Assembly (NCBI GenBank): GCA_041660815.1
Contig: JBAZVN010000007.1
Span: 62,001-126,000, forward strand
Source: PALSA-1006 sp041660815
GTDB lineage: Bacteria; Pseudomonadota; Gammaproteobacteria; Burkholderiales; Gallionellaceae
DNA length: 64,000 bases
Direction of reading: 5' to 3'
How positions within the stretch are numbered: position 1 is the stretch's first letter; every line of letters starts with the position of its first letter. Shown one piece after another: positions 46,853-54,595 of this stretch. The notes below the pieces were generated by a model. That model saw only the letters and a program-made list of their open reading frames with translations. It was not told the DNA's origin and did no database searches. The position numbers and the translations under genes were made by a program.

Positions 46853-47518
46853 TTAGCAGACTTTTCCCGCTGCCAAGCGTAATTGGCGAGTACAACGCCG
46901 CGCCAACGCTTCATCGTGTGTCACCAAAATTAAAGTGGTGCCTTGCGCGCGATTTAGTTCCAGCATCAGCTCGATCACCTGTGCGCCGGTATCGGCGTCC
47001 AGATTCCCCGTCGGCTCATCGGCAAACAGTATTTTCGGTTGGGTAACAAAGGCTCGCGCCAATGCTACGCGCTGCTGCTCGCCACCGGAAAGATGCTTGG
47101 GCAAGTGATGCGCGCGGGCACTTAATCCGACTTGCTGCAAAGACTGCTCGGCACGTTGCCTTGCATTCCCGGCGCCCTGCAACTCCAATGGCAACATCAC
47201 ATTTTCCAGTGCGCTTAACGCCGGCAATAACTGAAAAGACTGAAACACAAAACCGGCCAGTTCACCGCGCAAGCGGGCCCGGCCATCCTCGTCCAAGTCG
47301 AATAAATTTGTGTTATTTAACAATACACTACCGCTCGTCGGCACATCCAATCCGGCCAACAATCCCAGCAGGGTAGATTTACCCGAACCGGAAGCGCCAA
47401 CAATGGCCAGACTTTCGCCTGCCGCCACCGAGAAGCTCACCTGATGCAAAATGGTCAGCGGCTGGTCGCCACTTAACACTTGCTTGCCAAGCTGATTTAC
47501 TTGCACAATTGCTGCCAT
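46853..47518 (-). CDS. ABC transporter ATP-binding protein (YbbA/LolD-like)
   Basis: A 221-residue ATPase. GASGSGKSTLLGLLAGLD (Walker A), FQSFQLLPALSALENV (Q loop), LSGGEQQRVALARAF (signature), ILFADEPTGNLD (Walker B) and LILVTHDEALARRC (switch His) are complete. The divergent neighbour tesA identifies it as the YbbA-type ATPase; its usual permease partner (YbbP) is not adjacent, because the gene is followed by the repeat and ygfA. Its ATG shares two bases with the tesA ATG on the other strand; AAAGG lies 5 bases upstream, within tesA. Confidence 0.9.
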   Translation of the reverse strand: MAAIVQVNQLGKQVLSGDQPLTILHQVSFSVAAGESLAIVGASGSGKSTLLGLLAGLDVPTSGSVLLNNTNLFDLDEDGRARLRGELAGFVFQSFQLLPALSALENVMLPLELQGAGNARQRAEQSLQQVGLSARAHHLPKHLSGGEQQRVALARAFVTQPKILFADEPTGNLDADTGAQVIELMLELNRAQGTTLILVTHDEALARRCTRQLRLAAGKVC

Positions 47519-48122
47519 GAAAACCTTTCAAAAAATCTATCTGCTGCTATTCAGCCTGTTCCTGCCCCAACTTGGTTTTGCGGACGATACCATTCTGGTA
47601 TTCGGTGACAGTTTATCAGCTGGTTACGGCATTGAGCGAGAATCCGGCTGGGTGAATTTGCTGCAGAAAAAGTTGCAGCAGGATAAACAAAAATACCAGG
47701 TGATCAATGCCAGCATCAGTGGCGAAACCACTGCAGGCGGGCTCAGGCGCTTTAAAAAAGCCTTAAACGAACATCGCCCTGCTATTGTAATTATCGAACT
47801 GGGTGCCAATGATGGTTTACGCGGCCATGCCCCTGGTGAGACCGAAAAGAATCTGGCCTCGATGATTATTCAAGCCAAAGAGTCCAAGGCTAAAGTGCTG
47901 CTGCTTGGTATGCGACTCCCCCCCAACTATGGAGCGGATTACACGCGCAAATTTGCCGGGATATTTTCAAAATTGGCAGCCAAACACAAAGTGAGTCTCG
48001 TACCATTCATGCTGAAAGATATCCCGGATGCGCAATTCCAAACCGATAATCTGCATCCAAACGCGGCTGCGCAGAATAAAATATTACTCAATATAATCAA
48101 AGAGTTATATAGCATCCTATAG
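47517..48122 (+). CDS. tesA: Arylesterase / acyl-CoA thioesterase I (TesA)
   Basis: Periplasmic SGNH hydrolase of 201 residues. Signal peptide MKTFQKIYLLLFSLFLPQLG then FADD. Block I ILVFGDSLSAGYGIE (Ser nucleophile), GETTAGGL (Gly block), ELGANDGLRG (Asn block) and DNLHPNAAAQ (Asp-x-x-His) are all present. It hydrolyses acyl esters, acyl-CoA and lysophospholipids. Divergent from and overlapping the ABC ATPase start, the conserved ybbA-tesA pair. No obvious ribosome site before the ATG. Confidence 0.95.
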   Translation: MKTFQKIYLLLFSLFLPQLGFADDTILVFGDSLSAGYGIERESGWVNLLQKKLQQDKQKYQVINASISGETTAGGLRRFKKALNEHRPAIVIIELGANDGLRGHAPGETEKNLASMIIQAKESKAKVLLLGMRLPPNYGADYTRKFAGIFSKLAAKHKVSLVPFMLKDIPDAQFQTDNLHPNAAAQNKILLNIIKELYSIL

Positions 48123-48165
48123 AGACTTGTTACCCGCAACCTTGATATTCATGCGACCGCTCCAA

Positions 48166-48287
48166 TGTGGAGTGCGGCGGCATGACGCCGCTGGAGCCTA
48201 GAGCAACGCTCAAACCGCGCAGTCGTGCCTGCGCACTCCAAAATCCCCACTGCACCTTGTGGAGTGCGGCGGCATGACGCCGCTGGC
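48166..48287. repeat. REP-like palindromic repeats (two direct copies plus inverse half)
   Basis: TGTGGAGTGCGGCGGCATGA followed by CGCCGCTGG occurs at 48166-48194 and, identically, at 48259-48287. Between them 48217-48244 holds an inverse half ending GCGCACTCCAAAA, so GGAGTGC (48168) and GCACTCC (48233-48239) can form a hairpin. A related unit lies at 23829-23849. It sits between the convergent tesA and sppA genes. Confidence 0.85.
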
Positions 48288-48289
48288 AC

Positions 48290-49240
48290 TTAGCGCAAAT
48301 TCATGCTCCCCACTTGCGCACCAAATCCGGGAAATGCGCTCGCGACGCCAGCACCCAGCTTCTTGGCCAAACGATCCGCAATGCCTTCGCGGGCGGTAAA
48401 ATCAACAATGTTTTCTTCTTTAATGACATCCCGTGCGACCGAATCCACACTGCCGATTTCATCGGCCAGCCCCATCTTGATACTTTGCTCTCCGCTCCAA
48501 AATAATCCGCTAAACATTTCCGGTGTTTCCTGCAAACGCTTGCCGCGCCCCTGCTTGACCACATTAATGAACTGCTGATGAATTTCGCCCAGCATCGCCT
48601 TGGTAAATTCTTCATGCTTGGGATTGCGCGGTGAAAATGGATCCATAAATCCTTTATTTTCACCGGCAGTCATCAGACGACGCTCCACACCCAATTTTTC
48701 CATGGTTCCGGTAAAACCAAAGCCATCCATCAACACCCCTATCGAACCGACAATACTGGCTTTATTGACATAGATTTTATCCGCTGCGGCCGCGATGTAA
48801 TAGCCTCCCGAGGCACACATATCTTCCACCACCACATACAGCGGAATGGTGGGATGGAGTGCGCGCAAGCGGCGAATTTCATCATTGATATAACCCGACT
48901 GTACCGGGCTACCGCCGGGACTGTTGATACGCAAAATTACGCCCTGGGTGTTTGTATCCTTAAAAGCTTCCTGCAAACTGGAAATGATGTTGTCGGCATT
49001 GGCATTGCTATCCGCCGAAATGACGCCGTGCAAATCAATCAATGCGGTGTGCTTGCCCGACAAAGAGCCCTCTGACTTATCGCCCATCCACCCCATAAAC
49101 AAAAACAACACGATAAACAAATAGCCGAAAGTGAGCACCTTAAAAAAGATGCTCCAATGCCGTGCGCGGCGCTGCTCCTGAATTGCCGACATTGCCAACT
49201 TCTCCAGCACGCCGCGTTCCCACTCATTTATGTCCGTCAT
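48290..49240 (-). CDS. sppA: Signal peptide peptidase SppA (S49 family, short form)
   Basis: Inner-membrane serine protease degrading cleaved signal peptides; 316 residues. One N-terminal membrane helix (about 30-50) and a single S49 domain: LIDLHGVISADSNANA, LRINSPGGSPVQSGYI, and EDMCASGGYYIAAAADKIY with the nucleophile Ser. Later IYVNKASIVGSIGVLMDGFG. The short single-domain form is usual outside enterics. It follows the phosphatase gene by 17 bases, an arrangement common in betaproteobacteria. Confidence 0.93.
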   Translation of the reverse strand: MTDINEWERGVLEKLAMSAIQEQRRARHWSIFFKVLTFGYLFIVLFLFMGWMGDKSEGSLSGKHTALIDLHGVISADSNANADNIISSLQEAFKDTNTQGVILRINSPGGSPVQSGYINDEIRRLRALHPTIPLYVVVEDMCASGGYYIAAAADKIYVNKASIVGSIGVLMDGFGFTGTMEKLGVERRLMTAGENKGFMDPFSPRNPKHEEFTKAMLGEIHQQFINVVKQGRGKRLQETPEMFSGLFWSGEQSIKMGLADEIGSVDSVARDVIKEENIVDFTAREGIADRLAKKLGAGVASAFPGFGAQVGSMNLR

Positions 49241-49257
49241 GGAATTCCTTAATTTAT

Positions 49258-49914
49258 TTATAGGTTGGCCTGAAACCAGGCTCGTAATTGTACAAAATCA
49301 TCCAGCAGCGCAATGGGGTTTAACGCCTGTAAATCTTCGGCCTCGTGCGCACCGTGTGCAACCCCCACCGCATCCACGCCGGCGTTGATCGCCATTTGTA
49401 GATCGTGTGTGGTATCGCCCACCATTAACACCCGCTCCGGCTGCAAACCCAGCTCATCCATAATTTCCATTAACATCAATGGATTAGGCTTTGAAAGTGT
49501 TACATCCGCAGTGCGTGTCGCATGAAAATATTTTTCCAGTCCGCTCGATTCCAGCGCGCGCTTCAGCCCGTTGCGATTTTTACCGGTAGCCACCGCCAAC
49601 CAGTAGCCCCGCTCATGCAATTCCACAATGGTTTCGCGCGCTTCGGCAAACAGTGGAATGGCGGTATCTTGGGCAAGAAAATGGTGGCGATATCTCTGGG
49701 TCAGGGCTTCATATTGCGCTTCTTCAGCACTGGGCACCGCATGGCGCAGGGCTTCAGACAAGCCCATGCCAATCACATAACGCGCTGCCGAATCGCTGGG
49801 CACCGGCAAAGCCAAATCACGACAAGCCTGTTGAATAGAAGAAGCGATGACGGCGGTTGAATCCATCACCGTACCGTCCCAATCGAACACGATTAGGTCG
49901 TAGCGTTTAGACAT
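49258..49914 (-). CDS. HAD phosphatase of the phosphoglycolate phosphatase type
   Basis: A 218-residue cytoplasmic HAD hydrolase. LIVFDWDGTVMDSTAVI is motif I, LAVATGKNRNGLKRAL motif II, LSKPNPLMLMEIMDELGL motif III, and VLMVGDTTHDLQMAINAGV motif IV; the alpha-helical cap lies at about 20-85. Closest in style to the Gph-like proteins encoded with rluC and sppA. Substrate is inferred only. Upstream lies the cytochrome cluster, so the usual rluC neighbour is absent. Confidence 0.9.
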   Translation of the reverse strand: MSKRYDLIVFDWDGTVMDSTAVIASSIQQACRDLALPVPSDSAARYVIGMGLSEALRHAVPSAEEAQYEALTQRYRHHFLAQDTAIPLFAEARETIVELHERGYWLAVATGKNRNGLKRALESSGLEKYFHATRTADVTLSKPNPLMLMEIMDELGLQPERVLMVGDTTHDLQMAINAGVDAVGVAHGAHEAEDLQALNPIALLDDFVQLRAWFQANL

Positions 49915-49953
49915 GAAGTTTCCAAAGAAATATTAGAGTGCAAATGCTATAAC

Positions 49954-50640
49954 TCACTGTACTTGTAGCGAAATGCTATTTGAAGTTGCCTGACTTCCGA
50001 ACGTTGCGGTAATGTTGGTGGGACCGGCTGCAACAGCTGAAACAATACCATATCCAACTTCTGCAACACCGGAGCTTGCCGCTAGTGGAGGAATAAAATC
50101 CGCGGTTAGTTTATTGCTTGAATCCCAAATCACTTTATTACTCACATCCACTGCTGGATAACCGCTACAAGTTGCTGTTGCCGCATAAACCGCGCTACTT
50201 CCCGCCACTGCAGATGCCGGACCGGTGATCGAAAAAGTACCGGCACTCGTCACATTCAAAACCGCACTGCCATAATAATAGCCAGAGTTCGCATGCACCT
50301 CTACCATACCGGGCAGAAAACCAATCACAACACCACTTGCTGTTGCAGACATTTGTGCAACGCCACTGGAAGCCAAATCAATTCCCCACTGTACTATGTC
50401 AGTTGCCGGTGCTGTCGAGCCATCCGAATAATTTGCGGTTGCTGAAAACTGAACCGGGGTACAGGCAGGAACTGCGCTGGATGACGGGGCAAGGGTGATC
50501 GAAACCAAAGTCCCTGTCGTGGGTGGCAATACTGTCTCCCCACCATCTCCCTCGTCATCTTCACCTTTACCACACCCCAACAAGAGCGCACTCATGACCA
50601 AAAAGAATCCGACTTCTGTTACTGCCTTAAGTTTTTTCAT
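49954..50640 (-). CDS. Lipoprotein with bacterial Ig-like domain
   Basis: A 228-residue exported lipoprotein: signal peptide with lipobox LLLGC (Cys at about 23), then an acidic linker GKGEDDEGDGGE. LVSITLAPSSSAVPACTPVQ and FSATANYSDGS match Big_2-type Ig-like repeats, with a second similar segment (TSAGTFSITGPASAV, TATCSGYPAVDVSNKVIWDS). Two cysteine pairs may form disulfides. It is the last gene of the porin-multiheme cytochrome operon and likely sits at the outer membrane, perhaps supporting the barrel or cytochromes; that role is inference. The ATG is preceded by AAGGAAATTCAA. Confidence 0.75.
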   Translation of the reverse strand: MKKLKAVTEVGFFLVMSALLLGCGKGEDDEGDGGETVLPPTTGTLVSITLAPSSSAVPACTPVQFSATANYSDGSTAPATDIVQWGIDLASSGVAQMSATASGVVIGFLPGMVEVHANSGYYYGSAVLNVTSAGTFSITGPASAVAGSSAVYAATATCSGYPAVDVSNKVIWDSSNKLTADFIPPLAASSGVAEVGYGIVSAVAAGPTNITATFGSQATSNSISLQVQ

Positions 50641-50715
50641 TTGAATTTCCTTTAATCCTGTACTTTTGGACTTATCTCAACCAAAAATAGCCGGCCTAAA
50701 TCTGTTTATTATTTT

Positions 50716-52923
50716 CTAAAAATCCCAACGCAAACCGGCTGAACCAAACGTGCGGGTTGTTTTTGAACTCTGATAGGGACCGGATGAGGTGGATAACTCC
50801 AAGCCCGCATCTGCATCCAAACTGAACGCTTGTTTAATCTGATACGTCACACGCAGCATGGGCATGTGGCGCGCCATTTTTCCGCCGTAAGTATCCGTCT
50901 GCTGATAATAATTCCATGACGTATCGATAGCCAAATCCCGCCCCGCTGAAGTGCGGTTATACAAAAATACCGATTGTCCGGATTTTACATAATCACTGGA
51001 ATTGACGCTTCCGCCCAGCGAGGTGATATCCGCTACAGAGTAAATATTGCTGGCCATAAACTGGGCACTCACCGTCTTGTCCAATCCCGTTGCGGCATAG
51101 GCCGGAATATATCCCTGCAGACTATAAGCACCCGTCGTTGCATCCGGTGCAACGCCGCTGGTTCCCAACCCGGAGGTTTTAGACAGTCTGATATCCCCGC
51201 CGACCTGATAATGCGTGGAGAGCTTTTGCGTAATGCCCAATTGGGCAAACGCGGCAGTGCCCGTACGCGAACGCGCCAGTTTTTGCACATCGGCTTCACT
51301 CATGATAGCCAACAAATCAGCCACTTTAGTGGTCATTGCACCGTTCAAGGCATTGCGTGTGCTCATGGCCGGGCTGCGCCGGTAATCGGCCATAAAATTA
51401 ACACTGGTTCCGGTCATTTCAACAGCCAGCGTCCCGGTCAACATGGCCGCATTCAGCTCTTTGTAGAAAATATCGTAATCCAGCAACGCAAAAGCCGACT
51501 GACCATTATTAAAATATTTAAATTCGGTGCCCACCGCACGCCGATCCAAAACACCTTCGATGGTCTGATTGATAAAGTACACCGACACCGGACCGGCATC
51601 CACACTTAAGCCATAAAATATGGGTTGTGGCGCGTCGGTAAATTCGACAAGTTGCCCCGCTACACCGTTAAGTCGAAAATTTTGCGGTGAACCGTATCCC
51701 GCCGAAACACCGTCAAAACGCCCCATCACCCCGCCACCACCGGTGGTTTGCCGCCCCATTCTGGCCGAATACTCATTGGGGCGATTTTTCACTTCAAAAT
51801 ACGCCGCATTAATGCGGTTTTTATCTTTGCCTTTAGGTAAAAAGTTCTGCGTCAACACATCGCGAAACACAATACGATTGTCAAAATTTTCACTTATAAA
51901 GCGCTGTGTAGCATCCACATTGGTCACCAGCATGGATTGATCGGTTAAATTATAACTATCTGTTTGCAGAGCATTATTAAAATTATAAGTGGTCTCCAGC
52001 TTGCTTTGACCATAGTAATAGCGCGATGAAATACCGCCCTGGGCAAAACTGCGATCCTCAATTTTTCGGACTTTAACCGGCGCTTTAGCCGCTGCCGCAG
52101 GGGTGGCCAAACTCGCCAAACGCTGCTTCACCCACTGCACCCCGGGGCCGGTACTATACAATTTTAAATACAACTCATATTCCGCTTTGGCCTTGGCGAG
52201 CTGACCGCCGCGCTCACGCGCCACGCCCACCCATTCCTGGGCATCCTGCGAATATTGATTGGGTGGCAACATCAGCAATTTATTGAACGCATCGGTGGCA
52301 GCCGGATAATCTTTATCGGCCAACGCGGTACGCCCCGCCCGCATCAGCGCATAGCCTTGCTGATTATTATCGGGTGGCACTGCAGCAGCCGAATCAGCGC
52401 CCGGCACCGCTTCAACAGTTGGCACCGATCCATCGGCAACCGGCGGCAAGACATCGGGCAACAACGGTAAAGGCAGATTAATTACGGCGTCATCAGTATG
52501 TTCCGGTTTAATAATCAACACAAAACTGCGATTATCCCCACCAGCTCTCAGCGCAAAAGTTACTTCACGGGCAAACTCAACCACCAATTTGGGCTGCAAT
52601 GTTTGATCACGGGTGGTGACGGTAAAGGCAGGGGTTAAGGCGGTGGCCGGCGAGCTGCGCACTTCCAGATTTGCCCAGGGCTCAGTGGCATCCGAGCTAG
52701 GCAAGCGTTCATAGAATATCTCCACGATGCGCGCTTTTCTGTCCGGAAAGTAGCGCAAAAAATGCACCGGCGTGGTGAATTTAATCGTGGCATGAACTTC
52801 GTCACCGTATTGTTGAAGGCTGACATCTTCCAGAGGCGCAGCATACACGCCTGCAGGAATGAAAAGTAATACCAATAAAAACAATATATTACGATATTTA
52901 GATTTTAAAATATTATTACCCAT
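50716..52923 (-). CDS. Outer-membrane beta-barrel with periplasmic AMIN/TPR-like front domain
   Basis: About 735 residues. Signal peptide ends near FIPAGVYAAPLED. Residues about 20-135 look like an AMIN-type beta domain (VSLQQYGDEVHATIKFTTPV; FVLIIKPEH); about 180-280 hold TPR-like helices (GYALMRAGRTALADKDYPAA; YELYLKLYSTGPGVQWVKQR). From about 300 onward alternating strands and repeated GRQTTGGG-type turns form a barrel ending AGLRWDF, a terminal Phe. I read it as the porin of a porin-cytochrome complex that holds a cytochrome through the membrane. Start ATG 52923 has GGAG 5 bases upstream; an ATG at 52956 is possible. No heme motif. Confidence 0.8.
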   Translation of the reverse strand: MGNNILKSKYRNILFLLVLLFIPAGVYAAPLEDVSLQQYGDEVHATIKFTTPVHFLRYFPDRKARIVEIFYERLPSSDATEPWANLEVRSSPATALTPAFTVTTRDQTLQPKLVVEFAREVTFALRAGGDNRSFVLIIKPEHTDDAVINLPLPLLPDVLPPVADGSVPTVEAVPGADSAAAVPPDNNQQGYALMRAGRTALADKDYPAATDAFNKLLMLPPNQYSQDAQEWVGVARERGGQLAKAKAEYELYLKLYSTGPGVQWVKQRLASLATPAAAAKAPVKVRKIEDRSFAQGGISSRYYYGQSKLETTYNFNNALQTDSYNLTDQSMLVTNVDATQRFISENFDNRIVFRDVLTQNFLPKGKDKNRINAAYFEVKNRPNEYSARMGRQTTGGGGVMGRFDGVSAGYGSPQNFRLNGVAGQLVEFTDAPQPIFYGLSVDAGPVSVYFINQTIEGVLDRRAVGTEFKYFNNGQSAFALLDYDIFYKELNAAMLTGTLAVEMTGTSVNFMADYRRSPAMSTRNALNGAMTTKVADLLAIMSEADVQKLARSRTGTAAFAQLGITQKLSTHYQVGGDIRLSKTSGLGTSGVAPDATTGAYSLQGYIPAYAATGLDKTVSAQFMASNIYSVADITSLGGSVNSSDYVKSGQSVFLYNRTSAGRDLAIDTSWNYYQQTDTYGGKMARHMPMLRVTYQIKQAFSLDADAGLELSTSSGPYQSSKTTRTFGSAGLRWDF

Positions 52924-52985
52924 CAGGTCTCCACCTAAACGATTATTAGTTTTCATTCCGTGTACTTGCGAATGAATATTAAAGA

Positions 52986-54548
52986 TTAACGGTCAAACGT
53001 ATTTACCGTGTGGCAATTGTCACAATTCCAATATTTAGAACCCAGCGTAATCGTGCCGTGCTCCTTTTTAGCTTCCCTATCATTGGCATGACAGTTTCCA
53101 CAGGTATGCTTACCCTGTTGAGCTGAATGATTGAAAGACCAATTTGCAAACCCGGTATGGCACCCGTCACACGAACCCGTGTACCCACGCGTAACATGAC
53201 TGCTTGGACGCTGCGCCAAGTGGCAGGTTGAGCAAGTGCCCGCCGCTACTCCGGTATGGCTAAAGCTGGCCGGTAACCATGCGGTGGTCTTGTGACAAGC
53301 ATCACAGGTAATAGTTGCTCTGGAACCGGTGTGATTTGTTGGACGGGTATGGCAGTTGGAGCAGGTTCCGGCAACCACGCCCAGGTGGTTGAAATACGCG
53401 GGCAACCAAGCTGTAGTCCGATGACAATCGTCGCAAGCGCGGGTAGATTTCGCAACAGTGTTATGCGTTGCAGTTTTACCTGTTGCAGTGGTCCCGTTAT
53501 GACAAGTTGCACAAGTGCCCGGAACCACCCCGGTGTGGCTATACCCTGCCGGCAACCATGCTGTCGTCAATTTATGGCAATCACTACAAGCCCCGGTTGC
53601 TTTCGCGCCGGTTGCATGGGATGCCGTTTTCCCTGTAGCGATTACCCCGTTGTGACAAGTTGCACAAGTACCCGCTCCGCTATGGTTAAATCTGGCACCT
53701 GTAAATGCACTGAAATTTAAATGACATGTCTGGCAATTTGTCAGCCCCACGGAAACATAACCGGCATGTTTCGCCGCTGAAGTGGAAATTTTTTGTCTGG
53801 CCTGACCGGTTGCCCCATGGCATGTTCCGCATGAAGTTGCACCCGCGTGGCTATAACTCCAATTGTTAAAATTCTTATAATTAGTGTGACAGCTCTTGCA
53901 CGTTCCCAACCCCATAGCCGATAAACTTGCCGATGAATAGTGTTGCGCAGAAGTAAATGTATGTGCTGTTGCCCCATTATGACAAACCGAACAGTCGCTC
54001 GCCGTATCACTATGATTCCAGCTGGCGGGTGTCCAAGCGTAAGTGCGGTGACAGCTATCGCAGGACATCGTGGTAACTTTGTGCGCGGCGTGTTTACCGG
54101 AAGCATTGGTACCATTGTGGCAGACGGTGCACTTCCCTTGTTCCGCTTTACCATGATTAAACTTGGCACCATAGAATGTCACCTCATTGGTATGACACAC
54201 TTCGCAGGGCTCACTGGTAACAATATGCTTGGATGACATCGGCGTTGCCACAACCCGCTTGCCTTTGGCATGACATCCGGAACAATTGCGCGGCGTTCCT
54301 TTAAAGACCCCGCCGACGTGGCATGAAGCGCATTCCGCCGTGATGTGCGAACCACTTAACGGAAAGCCGGTAGTCATATGGTTAAATTCGCGGGGAGTTT
54401 GCTGACCGGTTGCAGTTCCATTTTTATTCGTCAAATCGAATTCAGCGGCTATTGCACTCATGGACAACAATGCAAATAAAACGGGCAGCAATAGCGCACG
54501 CATATAACTAAAAAAACAATATTGACTATTCATATTTAACTGCTTCAT
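52986..54548 (-). CDS. Multiheme c-type cytochrome, 19 heme motifs
   Basis: A 520-residue exported cytochrome with 19 CxxCH motifs, about one per 27 residues. Signal peptide ends FALLSMSAIAA before EFDLTNK. Repeats follow the plan CxxCH-x-TTAWLPASFSHTG-x-GTCSTCH, where the extra conserved His is the likely distal ligand, so most hemes should be bis-His and low-spin. The N-terminal part (NHMTTGFPLSGSHITAECAS) is nearly the same as that of the 39-heme protein, showing common origin. AGGAG precedes the ATG. It lies 62 bases before the barrel gene, which argues for a partner of that porin, on either face of the outer membrane. Confidence 0.93.
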   Translation of the reverse strand: MKQLNMNSQYCFFSYMRALLLPVLFALLSMSAIAAEFDLTNKNGTATGQQTPREFNHMTTGFPLSGSHITAECASCHVGGVFKGTPRNCSGCHAKGKRVVATPMSSKHIVTSEPCEVCHTNEVTFYGAKFNHGKAEQGKCTVCHNGTNASGKHAAHKVTTMSCDSCHRTYAWTPASWNHSDTASDCSVCHNGATAHTFTSAQHYSSASLSAMGLGTCKSCHTNYKNFNNWSYSHAGATSCGTCHGATGQARQKISTSAAKHAGYVSVGLTNCQTCHLNFSAFTGARFNHSGAGTCATCHNGVIATGKTASHATGAKATGACSDCHKLTTAWLPAGYSHTGVVPGTCATCHNGTTATGKTATHNTVAKSTRACDDCHRTTAWLPAYFNHLGVVAGTCSNCHTRPTNHTGSRATITCDACHKTTAWLPASFSHTGVAAGTCSTCHLAQRPSSHVTRGYTGSCDGCHTGFANWSFNHSAQQGKHTCGNCHANDREAKKEHGTITLGSKYWNCDNCHTVNTFDR

Positions 54549-54595
54549 TTTCTTCTCCTGAAGATTAAAACGCCAGTTTGAAAAAACTTGGCTAA

